A stretch of DNA of 64,000 bases from Ruminococcus sp. (GCA_015066665.1 SVNX01000004.1:1-64000); one strand, 5' to 3'. Shown: positions 18,855 to 27,929, counted from the stretch's first letter. Made by a program: numbers and translations. The notes: generated by a model from the letters alone, not told the origin.

Positions 18855-20246
18855 TTAATACATAATGGATTCAAGCTTGGACGCATTGCCGCCCATGGCA
18901 CTGTAGGTATTCATCGCAAAGAGCACATCGGTAACGCCCTTTTCCTGAATAAAGCCGATCATGCCCGGTTCGAAGTAACGCATATCGGCCACCCAGATCT
19001 CCTCAAAGGACGAAGTCAGGCAGGGCACGAGTGCATTGCCGTAGCTGTCCTTGATGATCATGAGCTTACGGCCGTTCTTGCAGTCAGTTGTAATGTGCGT
19101 GATGCGCTCATCACCGCCCATGAAAACAAGATACCAGCTTGAGGGGGCGAGATTGTCGAGATTCAGCATCAGGCTGGCCTGACGCTCTCTTGTCATATCG
19201 ATATCGTAATAGGTCGTTGTGTACTGATTCTGCGGGACATAGTAGATGAAGTCCTCGGGGTTATTCTTCAGCACGGCCTTCTGTGTGTAGCCATAGAGCG
19301 TGCCGACATAGCCTTCCTTCACGACGGTCTCATAGTCCGAGAGCGGTGCGAAAGGAACACCGGCTGTTTCCGCAAAGGCCTCGGCGGCATAATAGGCGCC
19401 GAGCGGTGCCCAGTGATGATCAGTGCGGGAATAGATCGCCTCGTCCTTATGTTCAAGGAGCTTGCTGTAGGCATCGACAGGGGTTACACCCTCAAAGAAG
19501 GTGTTGATATGATCGATGTGCTCCGGCTCACTGGCAGAGAGATCGGCGTATTTTTTTGGCAGATAGTACGAGCATGCAGTGGGGGCAACGAGGGAGTAGA
19601 TGTTCACATCATCGCCAAGAACTGCATGGTACTGGTTCAGAATGCCGGCATAGGCTTCGCCTTTTGCCTTGCCGCCGCCAAAGAGCATGATACCGCGATC
19701 CTTCACGATGAGGATGTTATTGGCAATCTCGCCGTTGATGTCCTCCTCGGGCGGCTCGGTCGTGGGCGGCTCGGTAGTCGGCGGTTCGGTCGTGGTCTCC
19801 CCTGTTGCGTCCTGTGTGGGCGGCTGGGTCGGGGGGACGGTGGTGGGCGGTTCGGTGGGTTCCGGTTCCTCAAGTGTGGGAATGTCACCGACAAGCTCGA
19901 CACCGTCATCATAGGCAATGCCAAGATTGCCCCGGAAATCGGAGATCACACCTTTGAACGTGCTGCGCATGGGCACGGTGTCATTGAAGAAGGCGGAGAA
20001 CTCGGATGTGAAGGTGCCTTCGAGATAGGATGCAATGCTGAACTTCGGCATCTTTGCAAGGTCACGATTCTCCTCGGATGAATGCGTCGGCCGCTTGCCG
20101 AACCACATAAAGCAGGTGGCGGCGGCAAAGACGAGGGACAGACCGATGACATTCACCTTCATCAGATTCTTTTCCTGCAGCGCACGCAGCTGCTGTTCTT
20201 TTTCATTCAAAGCAGGCTTTTCCTGCTTGGCTTTTTTCTGACTCAT
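18855..20246 (-). CDS. DHHW/AlgJ-like SGNH-type extracytoplasmic protein with T/P/E linker
   Basis: N-terminal TM; RTDHHWAPLGAYYAAEAF; IIKDSYGNALVPCL; low-complexity PTEPPTTVPPTQPPT...TTEPPTTEPPTTEPP. Confidence 0.88.
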   Translation of the reverse strand: MSQKKAKQEKPALNEKEQQLRALQEKNLMKVNVIGLSLVFAAATCFMWFGKRPTHSSEENRDLAKMPKFSIASYLEGTFTSEFSAFFNDTVPMRSTFKGVISDFRGNLGIAYDDGVELVGDIPTLEEPEPTEPPTTVPPTQPPTQDATGETTTEPPTTEPPTTEPPEEDINGEIANNILIVKDRGIMLFGGGKAKGEAYAGILNQYHAVLGDDVNIYSLVAPTACSYYLPKKYADLSASEPEHIDHINTFFEGVTPVDAYSKLLEHKDEAIYSRTDHHWAPLGAYYAAEAFAETAGVPFAPLSDYETVVKEGYVGTLYGYTQKAVLKNNPEDFIYYVPQNQYTTTYYDIDMTRERQASLMLNLDNLAPSSWYLVFMGGDERITHITTDCKNGRKLMIIKDSYGNALVPCLTSSFEEIWVADMRYFEPGMIGFIQEKGVTDVLFAMNTYSAMGGNASKLESIMY

Positions 20247-20258
20247 GGTTCACCTCCG

Positions 20259-21665
20259 TCAGAAACGATAATAGAGGAATGCATTGGTTGTGGCATCGAC
20301 CAGAAGAATGCTGCTGAGGATCAGAAGTCCTGCACAGGCCACGGTTCCGCAGAGGGACAGTGCCACCCTTGCACCGCTGGAACGATCTGCCAGCTTCCGG
20401 CACTGATCAAGCAGCGGGAAGGTGAAGAGCACTGCGGCAGCAATCAGGAAGATATTGTTGCACGCAGACATGCCTTCCACAAAGCTGTAGAAGCCGTTCT
20501 TGTTGAAGGGTGTGAGATTCACAAGGAAGGTCAGCAGCTCGCCGCCGTCCTCGAAATAGAAGATGCCAAAGCCAATGATGATGACGATCTTGTTGTAGAT
20601 ATGACGGATCCAGAGCGGGATCTTTCGCATTTTCTTCTTGCCGATGCAGGTTTCAAGGACAATGAAGGCACCATAATACACGCCCCAGAGCACATAATTC
20701 CAGCTGGCACCGTGCCAGATGCCGGTGCAGAGCCACACAACCGCAAGGCTCAGATACTTGTTGCGGATGCCGAAAACCGGCAGGGGCAGCAGATAGTCAC
20801 GGAAGAAGCTGCCGAGGGAAATGTGCCATCTCTGCCAGAATTCGGTGATGTCCTTGCAGAGGAAGGGATGGCGGAAGTTTTCATCGAAGTGGAAGCCGAA
20901 CATCCGTCCAAGGCCGATGGCCATATCGGAATAACCCGAGAAATCGAAATAAATGTAGAGCGAATACATGATGACCGCATACCATGTGCCGGCTACGGTC
21001 TGATGGGACACGCCGCCCTCACCAAAGAAATCTTCGACAATGAGGAACAGGTTGTCAGCCAGAATGACCTTTTTCGACAAACCAATGATAAAACGGGAGA
21101 AGCCCTCACTCACATCACGAAGGGTCACGGTGCGGTTCTCAATTTCCTCGGCAATGGTGCTGTAGCGGACGATGGGGCCGGCAATCAGCTGCGGAAAGAG
21201 GGAGACATAGAGTGCAAAATGCAGAAGATTCTTCTGCGGCTCGACCTTTTCCCAGTAACAGTCGACTATGTATGACAGCACCTGGAAGGTATAGAAGCTG
21301 ATGCCCACAAGCTGGGCGATCTGCGGGACGGGCAGACTCGCCGAAAACAGGGCATTGATATTTTCCATAATAAAACCGCTGTATTTGAACACACCAAGCA
21401 TACCGAGATTGAACACAAGACCGGTGCCGAGAATGATCTTCGAGCCGATTCTATCCCTGTACTTCCCTATGCCAAGTCCGCATAAATAATTCACAACGGT
21501 ACTGAGCAGGAGAAAGACGATGCGCGTGGGTTCACCCCATGCATAAAACACCAGGGAAAAAATGACCAGAATGACATTCCGGATTTTGGTCTGCTTCACG
21601 GCTGCGTAGCTGGTCAAGCACAACGGCAGAAACAGATATAAAAATATAAGACTGGAGAAAATCAT
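20259..21665 (-). CDS. MBOAT family O-acyltransferase (AlgI/DltB-like)
   Basis: Polytopic; FWQRWHISLGSFFRDYLLPL and TGIWHGASWNYVLWGVYYG. Confidence 0.93.
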   Translation of the reverse strand: MIFSSLIFLYLFLPLCLTSYAAVKQTKIRNVILVIFSLVFYAWGEPTRIVFLLLSTVVNYLCGLGIGKYRDRIGSKIILGTGLVFNLGMLGVFKYSGFIMENINALFSASLPVPQIAQLVGISFYTFQVLSYIVDCYWEKVEPQKNLLHFALYVSLFPQLIAGPIVRYSTIAEEIENRTVTLRDVSEGFSRFIIGLSKKVILADNLFLIVEDFFGEGGVSHQTVAGTWYAVIMYSLYIYFDFSGYSDMAIGLGRMFGFHFDENFRHPFLCKDITEFWQRWHISLGSFFRDYLLPLPVFGIRNKYLSLAVVWLCTGIWHGASWNYVLWGVYYGAFIVLETCIGKKKMRKIPLWIRHIYNKIVIIIGFGIFYFEDGGELLTFLVNLTPFNKNGFYSFVEGMSACNNIFLIAAAVLFTFPLLDQCRKLADRSSGARVALSLCGTVACAGLLILSSILLVDATTNAFLYYRF

Positions 21666-21825
21666 GATTTGTGGCCTCTTGTTCTACGTTTTTTGTTTTT
21701 TTGTTTTTTCTCTCTATCTGTATGTATCTATAGGCACTGAAATCGCCTTGTGACGGCGATTTTGTTCAGTCATATCATCACGATGCGGAGCCACACGCCC
21801 CTAAAAAAAATCTGATACTATATTT

Positions 21826-21854
21826 ATTATACGGCAAATGAAACGGTTTTGCAA
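21826..21854 (-). promoter_or_regulatory. Promoter of MBOAT cassette
   Basis: Minus strand TTGCAA-17 nt-TATAAT. Confidence 0.7.
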
Positions 21855-21929
21855 GGGGAAAAACCGAAGTTTTTCATTTTCCACAAAATTCGTAATTCCG
21901 CACAAATCCTTCATAATTTTTTATGTAGT

Positions 21930-22784
21930 TTATACAAGAGGTAGACTCTTGTCTTGCAGGCGTTCCATGAGGAACGGGAAGGCGGATTCGTAGTGGATGC
22001 CATACCAGCGGCGGTCGGGTGCAAGGGCGGTCAAACGGATGCTCTCGAGGGTGAAATCCGCTGCAAGCGCTGTGGCTTCCTCAAGCGCGGCACCTCGCAG
22101 CAGTGCACCGACACAGGTGCTGGCGAAGACATCGCCGGTGCCATGGAAGGGGCCTTCAAATCGCTTATGGAAATGTGAAAAAACGTGATCGGTATCGGCA
22201 TCATAGCCCATGAAGCCGACCTCATCGGGGCTGAGACTCACGCCTGTGAGCACGACACTGCGGGCGCCGAGCTTCGAAAGACGGCGGAGCATGTCCTCAA
22301 TCACGGCAGCATCATAGCCCTCCTCAAGGTACGGAATCCCCAGAAGGCACGCAGCCTCGGTCATATTGGGCACGATGACATCCGCACCCTGACAAAGACG
22401 CTGCATATGCTTTGGAAAATCACGGGAGAAGCCGTGGTAGAGATGACCGAAATCGCCGAGAACGGGATCAACAAAGACGCAGGTTTCAGGGGTGCGGAAC
22501 TGCGCAATGATCTCTTCCACAATGGAAACCTGCTTGACAGAGCCGAGATAGCCGGTGTAGATGGCGTCGAACGTGATGCCTTCGGCCTTCCACTGCTCGG
22601 TAATCGGGCGCAGCTGGGCGGTCAGGTCGCAGAACGTATAATCGCTGAATGCGGAATGGGATGACAGCACGGCAGTCGGAAGGATGACGGTTTCCGTCCC
22701 CATAGCGGACAGAATCGGCAGTGCTGCTGTCAGGGAGCATTTTCCTACGCAGGAAATATCCTGGATTGTCAGAATTCGTTTCAT
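21930..22784 (-). CDS. pyridoxamine/pyridoxal kinase family protein
   Basis: MKRILTIQDISCVGKCSLTAALPILSAMG; FVDPVLGDFGHLYHGF; FHGTGDVFAS. Confidence 0.88.
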   Translation of the reverse strand: MKRILTIQDISCVGKCSLTAALPILSAMGTETVILPTAVLSSHSAFSDYTFCDLTAQLRPITEQWKAEGITFDAIYTGYLGSVKQVSIVEEIIAQFRTPETCVFVDPVLGDFGHLYHGFSRDFPKHMQRLCQGADVIVPNMTEAACLLGIPYLEEGYDAAVIEDMLRRLSKLGARSVVLTGVSLSPDEVGFMGYDADTDHVFSHFHKRFEGPFHGTGDVFASTCVGALLRGAALEEATALAADFTLESIRLTALAPDRRWYGIHYESAFPFLMERLQDKSLPLV

Positions 22785-22932
22785 ATTGCGCCTCCTTGCT
22801 CTTTACATTATAATGGATTATCGGAGGAATGTCAAGGGCTGGGGAGCCTTGCGGCTGGATTCTGAGTTGATATTCTATTTGACATTCCGCCTGTTTCCTG
22901 TTATAATAAGAATGATATGCTATTTTTGACTT

Positions 22933-22961
22933 TCGAGGTGATATCATGCTGTTAAAGGCTG
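22933..22961 (+). other. ABC-F gene translation initiation region
   Basis: cgaggtgatatc ATG at 22946; promoter TTGACA-17 nt-TATAAT lies upstream around 22880-22907. Confidence 0.6.
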
Positions 22962-24859
22962 TGAATGTACATAAAATCTACAACGGCATCCCGCTTTTGC
23001 AGAATATCAATCTGCAGATTGAGGATCAGGATCGCATCGGTCTGATCGGTGCGAACGGATGCGGTAAATCCACGCTTCTCAAAATCCTGCTCGGACAGGT
23101 TCTCCCCGATCACGAGCTGGAAGAGGACGGCCAGATCATACGGGGTGCAAAGACCTCCGTGGGCTATCTTGCCCAGTCCGCTGCACTCGATTCGGAAAAA
23201 ACCGTCTGGGAGGAAATGCGCAGCGTCTTTGCAGAGCTGCTCTCTGTGCAGGAGAAAATGCGTGAAGCTGAGCTTGCCATGCAGACCGGAGGTATGGCAC
23301 ATTCCGAGGAATACGACCGCCTGACGGCCATTTTTGAGGCCGGAGACGGCTATCAGATTGATGTGAAAATCCGCACCGTTCTGCTCGGTATGGGCTTCCC
23401 CGAGGAGACCTTCCATCGTGAAGTCGCCGGCTTCAGCGGCGGCGAGAAAACACGTCTTGCCATCTCCAAGCTCCTGCTTGAAGCACCCAATCTCCTCATC
23501 CTCGACGAGCCGACAAACCATCTGGATTTCGACACGATCCAGTGGCTTGAGGAATATCTCCAGAGCTACAAGGGTGCGCTGCTCATTGTGTCCCATGACC
23601 GCTATTTCCTTGATAAACTCGCCACCTCCATCTGTGAGATCGAACGGGGACGCCTGACACGCTTCAAGGGCAACTACTCCGCCTACACCGTCCAGAAGGA
23701 AGCGGCAGTGGAGCGGCAGGAAAAGGAATATGCCATGCAGCAGAAGGAAATTGCGAAGCTCGAGGACTATGTCGCACGCAATCTTGTGCGGGCTTCGACC
23801 TCGAAAAGTGCAAAAAGCCGCCAGAAACAGCTTGACAAAATGGAACGCATCGAAAAGCCTGTGACCCATCAGAAGCGTGCAAGCCTGCGTTTTTCCTATG
23901 AGATCGAACCGCCCCTCGATGTACTCGAGGTGCGGGAAGCTGACATCTCCGTGGGCGAGGGTGCAGAGCGCAAAACTCTTCTCGAACAGCTCTCTTTTGC
24001 GGTGCGCCGCGGCGAAAAACTCGCTGTGATCGGCCCGAACGGCATCGGCAAATCCACTCTGCTCAAAGAAATTCTCGGCATTCTCCCCCATGCGGGACTC
24101 ATTCGTTTCAATAAAAACGTCAAGATCGCCTACTTCGATCAGGAGAGCACAAACCTCAACCCCCTCAACACCGTGCTCGATGAACTGCACGACCGCTTCC
24201 CTGCCATGCTTGACGGCGAAATCCGCAGCATTCTCGGACAGGTCCGCATCACCGGTGAGGACGTATTCAAGCCGATTTCCGCTCTTTCCGGCGGTGAACG
24301 TGCTCGTGTCTGCTTTGCGCTGCTCATGCTTGAGCATGCCAATGTCATGCTCCTCGACGAGCCGACCAACCACCTTGACCTCCCGATGAAGGAAGTCCTT
24401 GAGGAGGCACTTTCCGCCTACACCGGCACGCTCATTTTCGTATCGCATGACCGCTATTTCCTCAAACGCCTGTCCAGCCAGATTCTGGAGCTTTCTCCCG
24501 ATGGCGCAGAGCTGCATCCCTATGGATTCGAGAGCTATCTCGATGTGAAGTCCAAACGCAAGGCTGCTGCGCTCATTGCACAGGCTCAGGCCACGGCGGA
24601 AAAGCCCCGTGCAGCGGCTCCCTCCCACCGTACCAAGGCTCAGCGCAGTGCCGATGCCGCACGCCGCAACCGCATGCGTGAGCTGGAACAGGAGATCGAG
24701 CGGCTCGATCAGACCATCGCAGAACTCGAAGAAAAACTCACCCTCCCCGAAATCTGCACCGACTATCAGAAAATGAATGCCGTCTGTGCGGAACTGGAGG
24801 ATGCCAAGCTCCAATCCGAGGCCTGCTTCATGGAACTGTGCGATCTCGAAGAGGCTTAA
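22946..24859 (+). CDS. ABC-F family ATP-binding protein
   Basis: Two ABC cassettes (GANGCGKSTLLKILLG, GPNGIGKSTLLKEILG), SGGEKTRLAISKLLL, SGGERARVCFALLML, no TM. Confidence 0.93.
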   Translation: MLLKAVNVHKIYNGIPLLQNINLQIEDQDRIGLIGANGCGKSTLLKILLGQVLPDHELEEDGQIIRGAKTSVGYLAQSAALDSEKTVWEEMRSVFAELLSVQEKMREAELAMQTGGMAHSEEYDRLTAIFEAGDGYQIDVKIRTVLLGMGFPEETFHREVAGFSGGEKTRLAISKLLLEAPNLLILDEPTNHLDFDTIQWLEEYLQSYKGALLIVSHDRYFLDKLATSICEIERGRLTRFKGNYSAYTVQKEAAVERQEKEYAMQQKEIAKLEDYVARNLVRASTSKSAKSRQKQLDKMERIEKPVTHQKRASLRFSYEIEPPLDVLEVREADISVGEGAERKTLLEQLSFAVRRGEKLAVIGPNGIGKSTLLKEILGILPHAGLIRFNKNVKIAYFDQESTNLNPLNTVLDELHDRFPAMLDGEIRSILGQVRITGEDVFKPISALSGGERARVCFALLMLEHANVMLLDEPTNHLDLPMKEVLEEALSAYTGTLIFVSHDRYFLKRLSSQILELSPDGAELHPYGFESYLDVKSKRKAAALIAQAQATAEKPRAAAPSHRTKAQRSADAARRNRMRELEQEIERLDQTIAELEEKLTLPEICTDYQKMNAVCAELEDAKLQSEACFMELCDLEEA

Positions 24860-24927
24860 ATCGCCTTTTCAGATGGATTTTGGCCATCACGCTTCATAAA
24901 GTTGCATGGTTTTATGTCTTAAAATTC

Positions 24928-24953
24928 GTGCAATTTGCATATTGCACTTTTTT
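24928..24953 (+). terminator. Intrinsic terminator downstream of ABC-F gene
   Basis: gtgcaat-ttgcat-attgcac followed by tttttt. Confidence 0.75.
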
Positions 24954-25065
24954 GAAAAATCGTGTATCATTATAGCATAGAGGATTGTGTGAAGATGGTT
25001 TGCCATCTTGCATATTCAAAAAATGTTCACAAACATTATTAACTCACATGAAAAGAGGAATACTT

Positions 25066-25941
25066 ATGAAAATGAAGAAGTATCTGGCTGCTCTGATGGC
25101 AGTCACCATGATTTGCGGTGCATTCACAGCATGCGGCGGCGGCGAGACCGCTTCCGAGACTGAGAGCAAGGCTGACAGCTCCTCCGCAGTAGAGTCCGTT
25201 GAGGATTCCGCAGCTGAGTCCGAGACTGAAGAATCCAAGGCTCCCGTTGCTGTGACACAGCCTGCTGCTCCTGCTGAGATGGAAACCCCTGTTGCTGCGC
25301 AGTCCGGTCAGGCCTTCCTGGCAATGGCTGACTCCCAGTGGTGGATCCAGTACAACGGCAATACAGATGACGCTGGTTATATGCTGTCATATGATGCAGG
25401 CGTTGTAGATATCACAGGCGACGGTCAGTACACTGTTAGTGTAACCGCTGATACCAATGGCTTCCGCTATGATACCACAGGTGATGTAAACGGTGTTTAT
25501 ACTCCCAGCGGCTGCGCATTCTCTGCTGTTATCATCAAGGACGGCGAAACACTGTTCCCCAATGCCATCATCACTATCGACAGTATTGTGATTGACGGCA
25601 CTGAGGTAGAGATGGTTGCCAAGAACTACACCAATTCTGAGGACGGTCACATCCGCTCCAACATCTACAACTCCTATGTTTCCTCTCCCTCCGGCGATGC
25701 AAGATCTGTTGACGGCTTCCTGTACAACGATTATGACACCTCCTCTCCTGCTCTGGCAGATGCTGCTGATTACTCTGCACAGATCGTAGATTCCTCTGTT
25801 TACAACAGCTGGACTACTATCGAGGTTAACTTCACAGTTTCCGGTCTGGGCGGCGATGCCGGCGAAGGTCAGCCTGCTGCTGAGGGCGAAGGCCCTGCTG
25901 CTGAAGGCGAAGAAGCTGCTGCTGAGTCCGTTGCTGAATAA
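25066..25941 (+). CDS. putative lipoprotein of unknown function with low-complexity A/E/G tail
   Basis: KKYLAALMAVTMICGAFTAC lipobox; Ser/Glu-rich linker; acidic C-terminus. Confidence 0.75.
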   Translation: MKMKKYLAALMAVTMICGAFTACGGGETASETESKADSSSAVESVEDSAAESETEESKAPVAVTQPAAPAEMETPVAAQSGQAFLAMADSQWWIQYNGNTDDAGYMLSYDAGVVDITGDGQYTVSVTADTNGFRYDTTGDVNGVYTPSGCAFSAVIIKDGETLFPNAIITIDSIVIDGTEVEMVAKNYTNSEDGHIRSNIYNSYVSSPSGDARSVDGFLYNDYDTSSPALADAADYSAQIVDSSVYNSWTTIEVNFTVSGLGGDAGEGQPAAEGEGPAAEGEEAAAESVAE

Positions 25942-25962
25942 TTTCAGTGAAATATCAATAAC

Positions 25963-25992
25963 GAACGGCAACCCCAAAGGGTTGCCGTTTTT
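25963..25992. terminator. Intrinsic terminator
   Basis: aacggcaaccc-caaa-gggttgccgtttttg. Confidence 0.85.
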
Positions 25993-25995
25993 GTG

Positions 25996-26940
25996 TTATT
26001 CTACTTTCTCCTTCTTTGGGCTGTCGTCAGTTTTCTCGAATGCATCACCGATGACATGGACAACGCCGCACAGCAATACAGCGACAACATAGGCCACCCA
26101 GCTGATGTGCCATGCCGACATAAGGGTGCCAAGCAGCACGAATACCAGTGTTGCAAAGATCATGAGGCATGCACAGATCGCGCCGGTGATACGGTCGATC
26201 TTTGTTTCCTTTTCTTCGACCTCAGGACTGTTTTCACGATTGTATTCGTCGATATTGAACTTGCTTTTCTGGATACCGGCGTACACCAGAAAACCGACAC
26301 CTTCGGTAACGAACAGCATCAGCACGGATGTCGTCAGACACGCAGCGAATTCATTCTGATCCAAATAGGACTCGCCGATGATCAGCGTTGTACCGATCAG
26401 GCAGACCACGCCCAGAAGAATCAGGGAAATGCCGGTGACGATCTTGGTAATGAATTTATTCTGGAAGGCATCCTGCTCCTCCTCCGTATAGAACGGAACG
26501 ATCTGCGGATGCTTTCTTTTAAAGTGCTCATGCTGCATTCCAGCGGTCACAAAGTATGCGACGCCTGCAATCACGAACGGGAAAAGTGCAAGTGCCGCTG
26601 CCGTGTCCACATGTGTCAGACCATAGGTCACGAGCAATGCCGTCACGCCTGCCAGAATCAGAACCACACCGATTGTGATGTTCTTGGCATGCTGATTCAT
26701 ATGGGCATCATAGCCGGCTGTGTCGCTGACATCGTCGGCCTTGACATCGCCGCGGATGAGATCATCCATCTTGCATCCGAACAGCTCGCACATGGATACA
26801 AGCTTCTCCATCTCAGGATAGCATGCGTCCGATTCCCATTTCGATATTGTCTGACGGGATACACCCATCTTCTCTGCGAAGCCCTCCTGTGTATAGCCTT
26901 CACGCTTTCTTAAATACTGAATATTTTCTCCTGTACTCAT
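25996..26940 (-). CDS. XRE-family HTH regulator with C-terminal membrane domain
   Basis: IQYLRKREGYTQEGFAEKMGVSRQTISKWESDACYPEMEKL HTH followed by several TM helices. Confidence 0.9.
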   Translation of the reverse strand: MSTGENIQYLRKREGYTQEGFAEKMGVSRQTISKWESDACYPEMEKLVSMCELFGCKMDDLIRGDVKADDVSDTAGYDAHMNQHAKNITIGVVLILAGVTALLVTYGLTHVDTAAALALFPFVIAGVAYFVTAGMQHEHFKRKHPQIVPFYTEEEQDAFQNKFITKIVTGISLILLGVVCLIGTTLIIGESYLDQNEFAACLTTSVLMLFVTEGVGFLVYAGIQKSKFNIDEYNRENSPEVEEKETKIDRITGAICACLMIFATLVFVLLGTLMSAWHISWVAYVVAVLLCGVVHVIGDAFEKTDDSPKKEKVE

Positions 26941-27087
26941 AGTGATGTTCCTCCGTTTTGGTGATGATTTTTCTGTGCTGCCAGCATCATCATTCTACCA
27001 TGGCATCGATGTAAAGTGTACCAATTTCGTGTTGCTTTTGTGTTTTTTTATGTAAATCGCAGGTTGCATTGGCTATTTTGCGTGGTT

Positions 27088-27258
27088 TTACTGTTTCCGG
27101 GCAATTTTGTATTCATCGCCGTCACGATAGTACGGACAGCTCTTTGCATGGCCCTGCAGCATGCGGGCGTACTCGTCCTCATCGAGATCCATATCACAGA
27201 CATAGCACTCCCAGTCCTCATCGTAGGTGTAAAAGGCACAGGTATCGCACTGGTTCAT
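27088..27258 (-). CDS. small Cys-rich protein (56 aa), DUF6472-like; not in supplied ORF track
   Basis: MNQCDTCAFYTYDEDWECYVCDMDLDEDEYARMLQGHAKSCPYYRDGDEYKIARKQ; ggaggaag RBS. Confidence 0.85.
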   Translation of the reverse strand: MNQCDTCAFYTYDEDWECYVCDMDLDEDEYARMLQGHAKSCPYYRDGDEYKIARKQ

Positions 27259-27310
27259 CTTGCTTCCTCCTTCATGAGAAAGGGAGCGCCGCCCGGCACT
27301 CCCCTGCTGG

Positions 27311-27817
27311 TTATTCGTTCACATATACAGCCTTGATGCGGCCGATGTACATCTTGTGCATCTCGTCCTTGCTGTACCACTTTTCGTACTCGGCGTGATC
27401 GGCAAACCCAGCTTCGTCCATCATCTGATCATAAGCCTTCTCGCAGATGAACACGAGCTTTGCCTGCTCGAATACGGTCGTGCCGTCAAGCTCGACGGGG
27501 ATCAGACCGGTCTCCTTGGCCTTGTCATAATCACGGCCGGAGTGTGTACCGCAGAACTGCAGTGCCTTGCGCCAGCTCTCATCGAACACGCAGATGCTGA
27601 ACAGGGCGTTCTGCTCCATGTAGGGCATGGTGTGGCGGGAGGTTCTCACATAGGCGGTGACGGAAGGATTGCCCCAGATCACACCCATGGCGCCCCAGGA
27701 GGCAGTCATGGTGTTGTAGGAATCCGGTGTGCCTGCGGTCAGCAGGAACCACTCATCGCCGATGGTCGTGAAGGGATTCACGCCCAGTGTCTTACAATCT
27801 TGTTTTACAAATGCCAT
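27311..27817 (-). CDS. flavin reductase-like (FMN-binding split barrel) protein
   Basis: MTASWGAMGVIWGNPSVTAYVRTSRHTMPYMEQNALFSICVF. Confidence 0.85.
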   Translation of the reverse strand: MAFVKQDCKTLGVNPFTTIGDEWFLLTAGTPDSYNTMTASWGAMGVIWGNPSVTAYVRTSRHTMPYMEQNALFSICVFDESWRKALQFCGTHSGRDYDKAKETGLIPVELDGTTVFEQAKLVFICEKAYDQMMDEAGFADHAEYEKWYSKDEMHKMYIGRIKAVYVNE

Positions 27818-27886
27818 AGCTTCCATCCTTTCCTGTCGCTGATACAAACTATGCAGCGCAGACCCGATCTATGACCGGATTGTGTA

Positions 27887-27922
27887 AAAGCAGCAGCGAA
27901 CAACGCCGCTGCTGCTTTTCAT
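27887..27922 (-). terminator. Intrinsic terminator downstream of 27930-28379 gene
   Basis: aaaagcagcagc...gctgctgctttt. Confidence 0.8.
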
Positions 27923-27929
27923 TCAGAAA

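Noticed and set aside
22952-24814. 620-aa minus-strand ORF opposite the ABC-F gene
   Set aside because: Antisense shadow; the plus strand has both ABC cassettes, RBS and promoter.
22946-24859. ABC-F antibiotic resistance determinant
   Set aside because: Family includes both housekeeping and resistance members; nothing in the sequence or context favours resistance.
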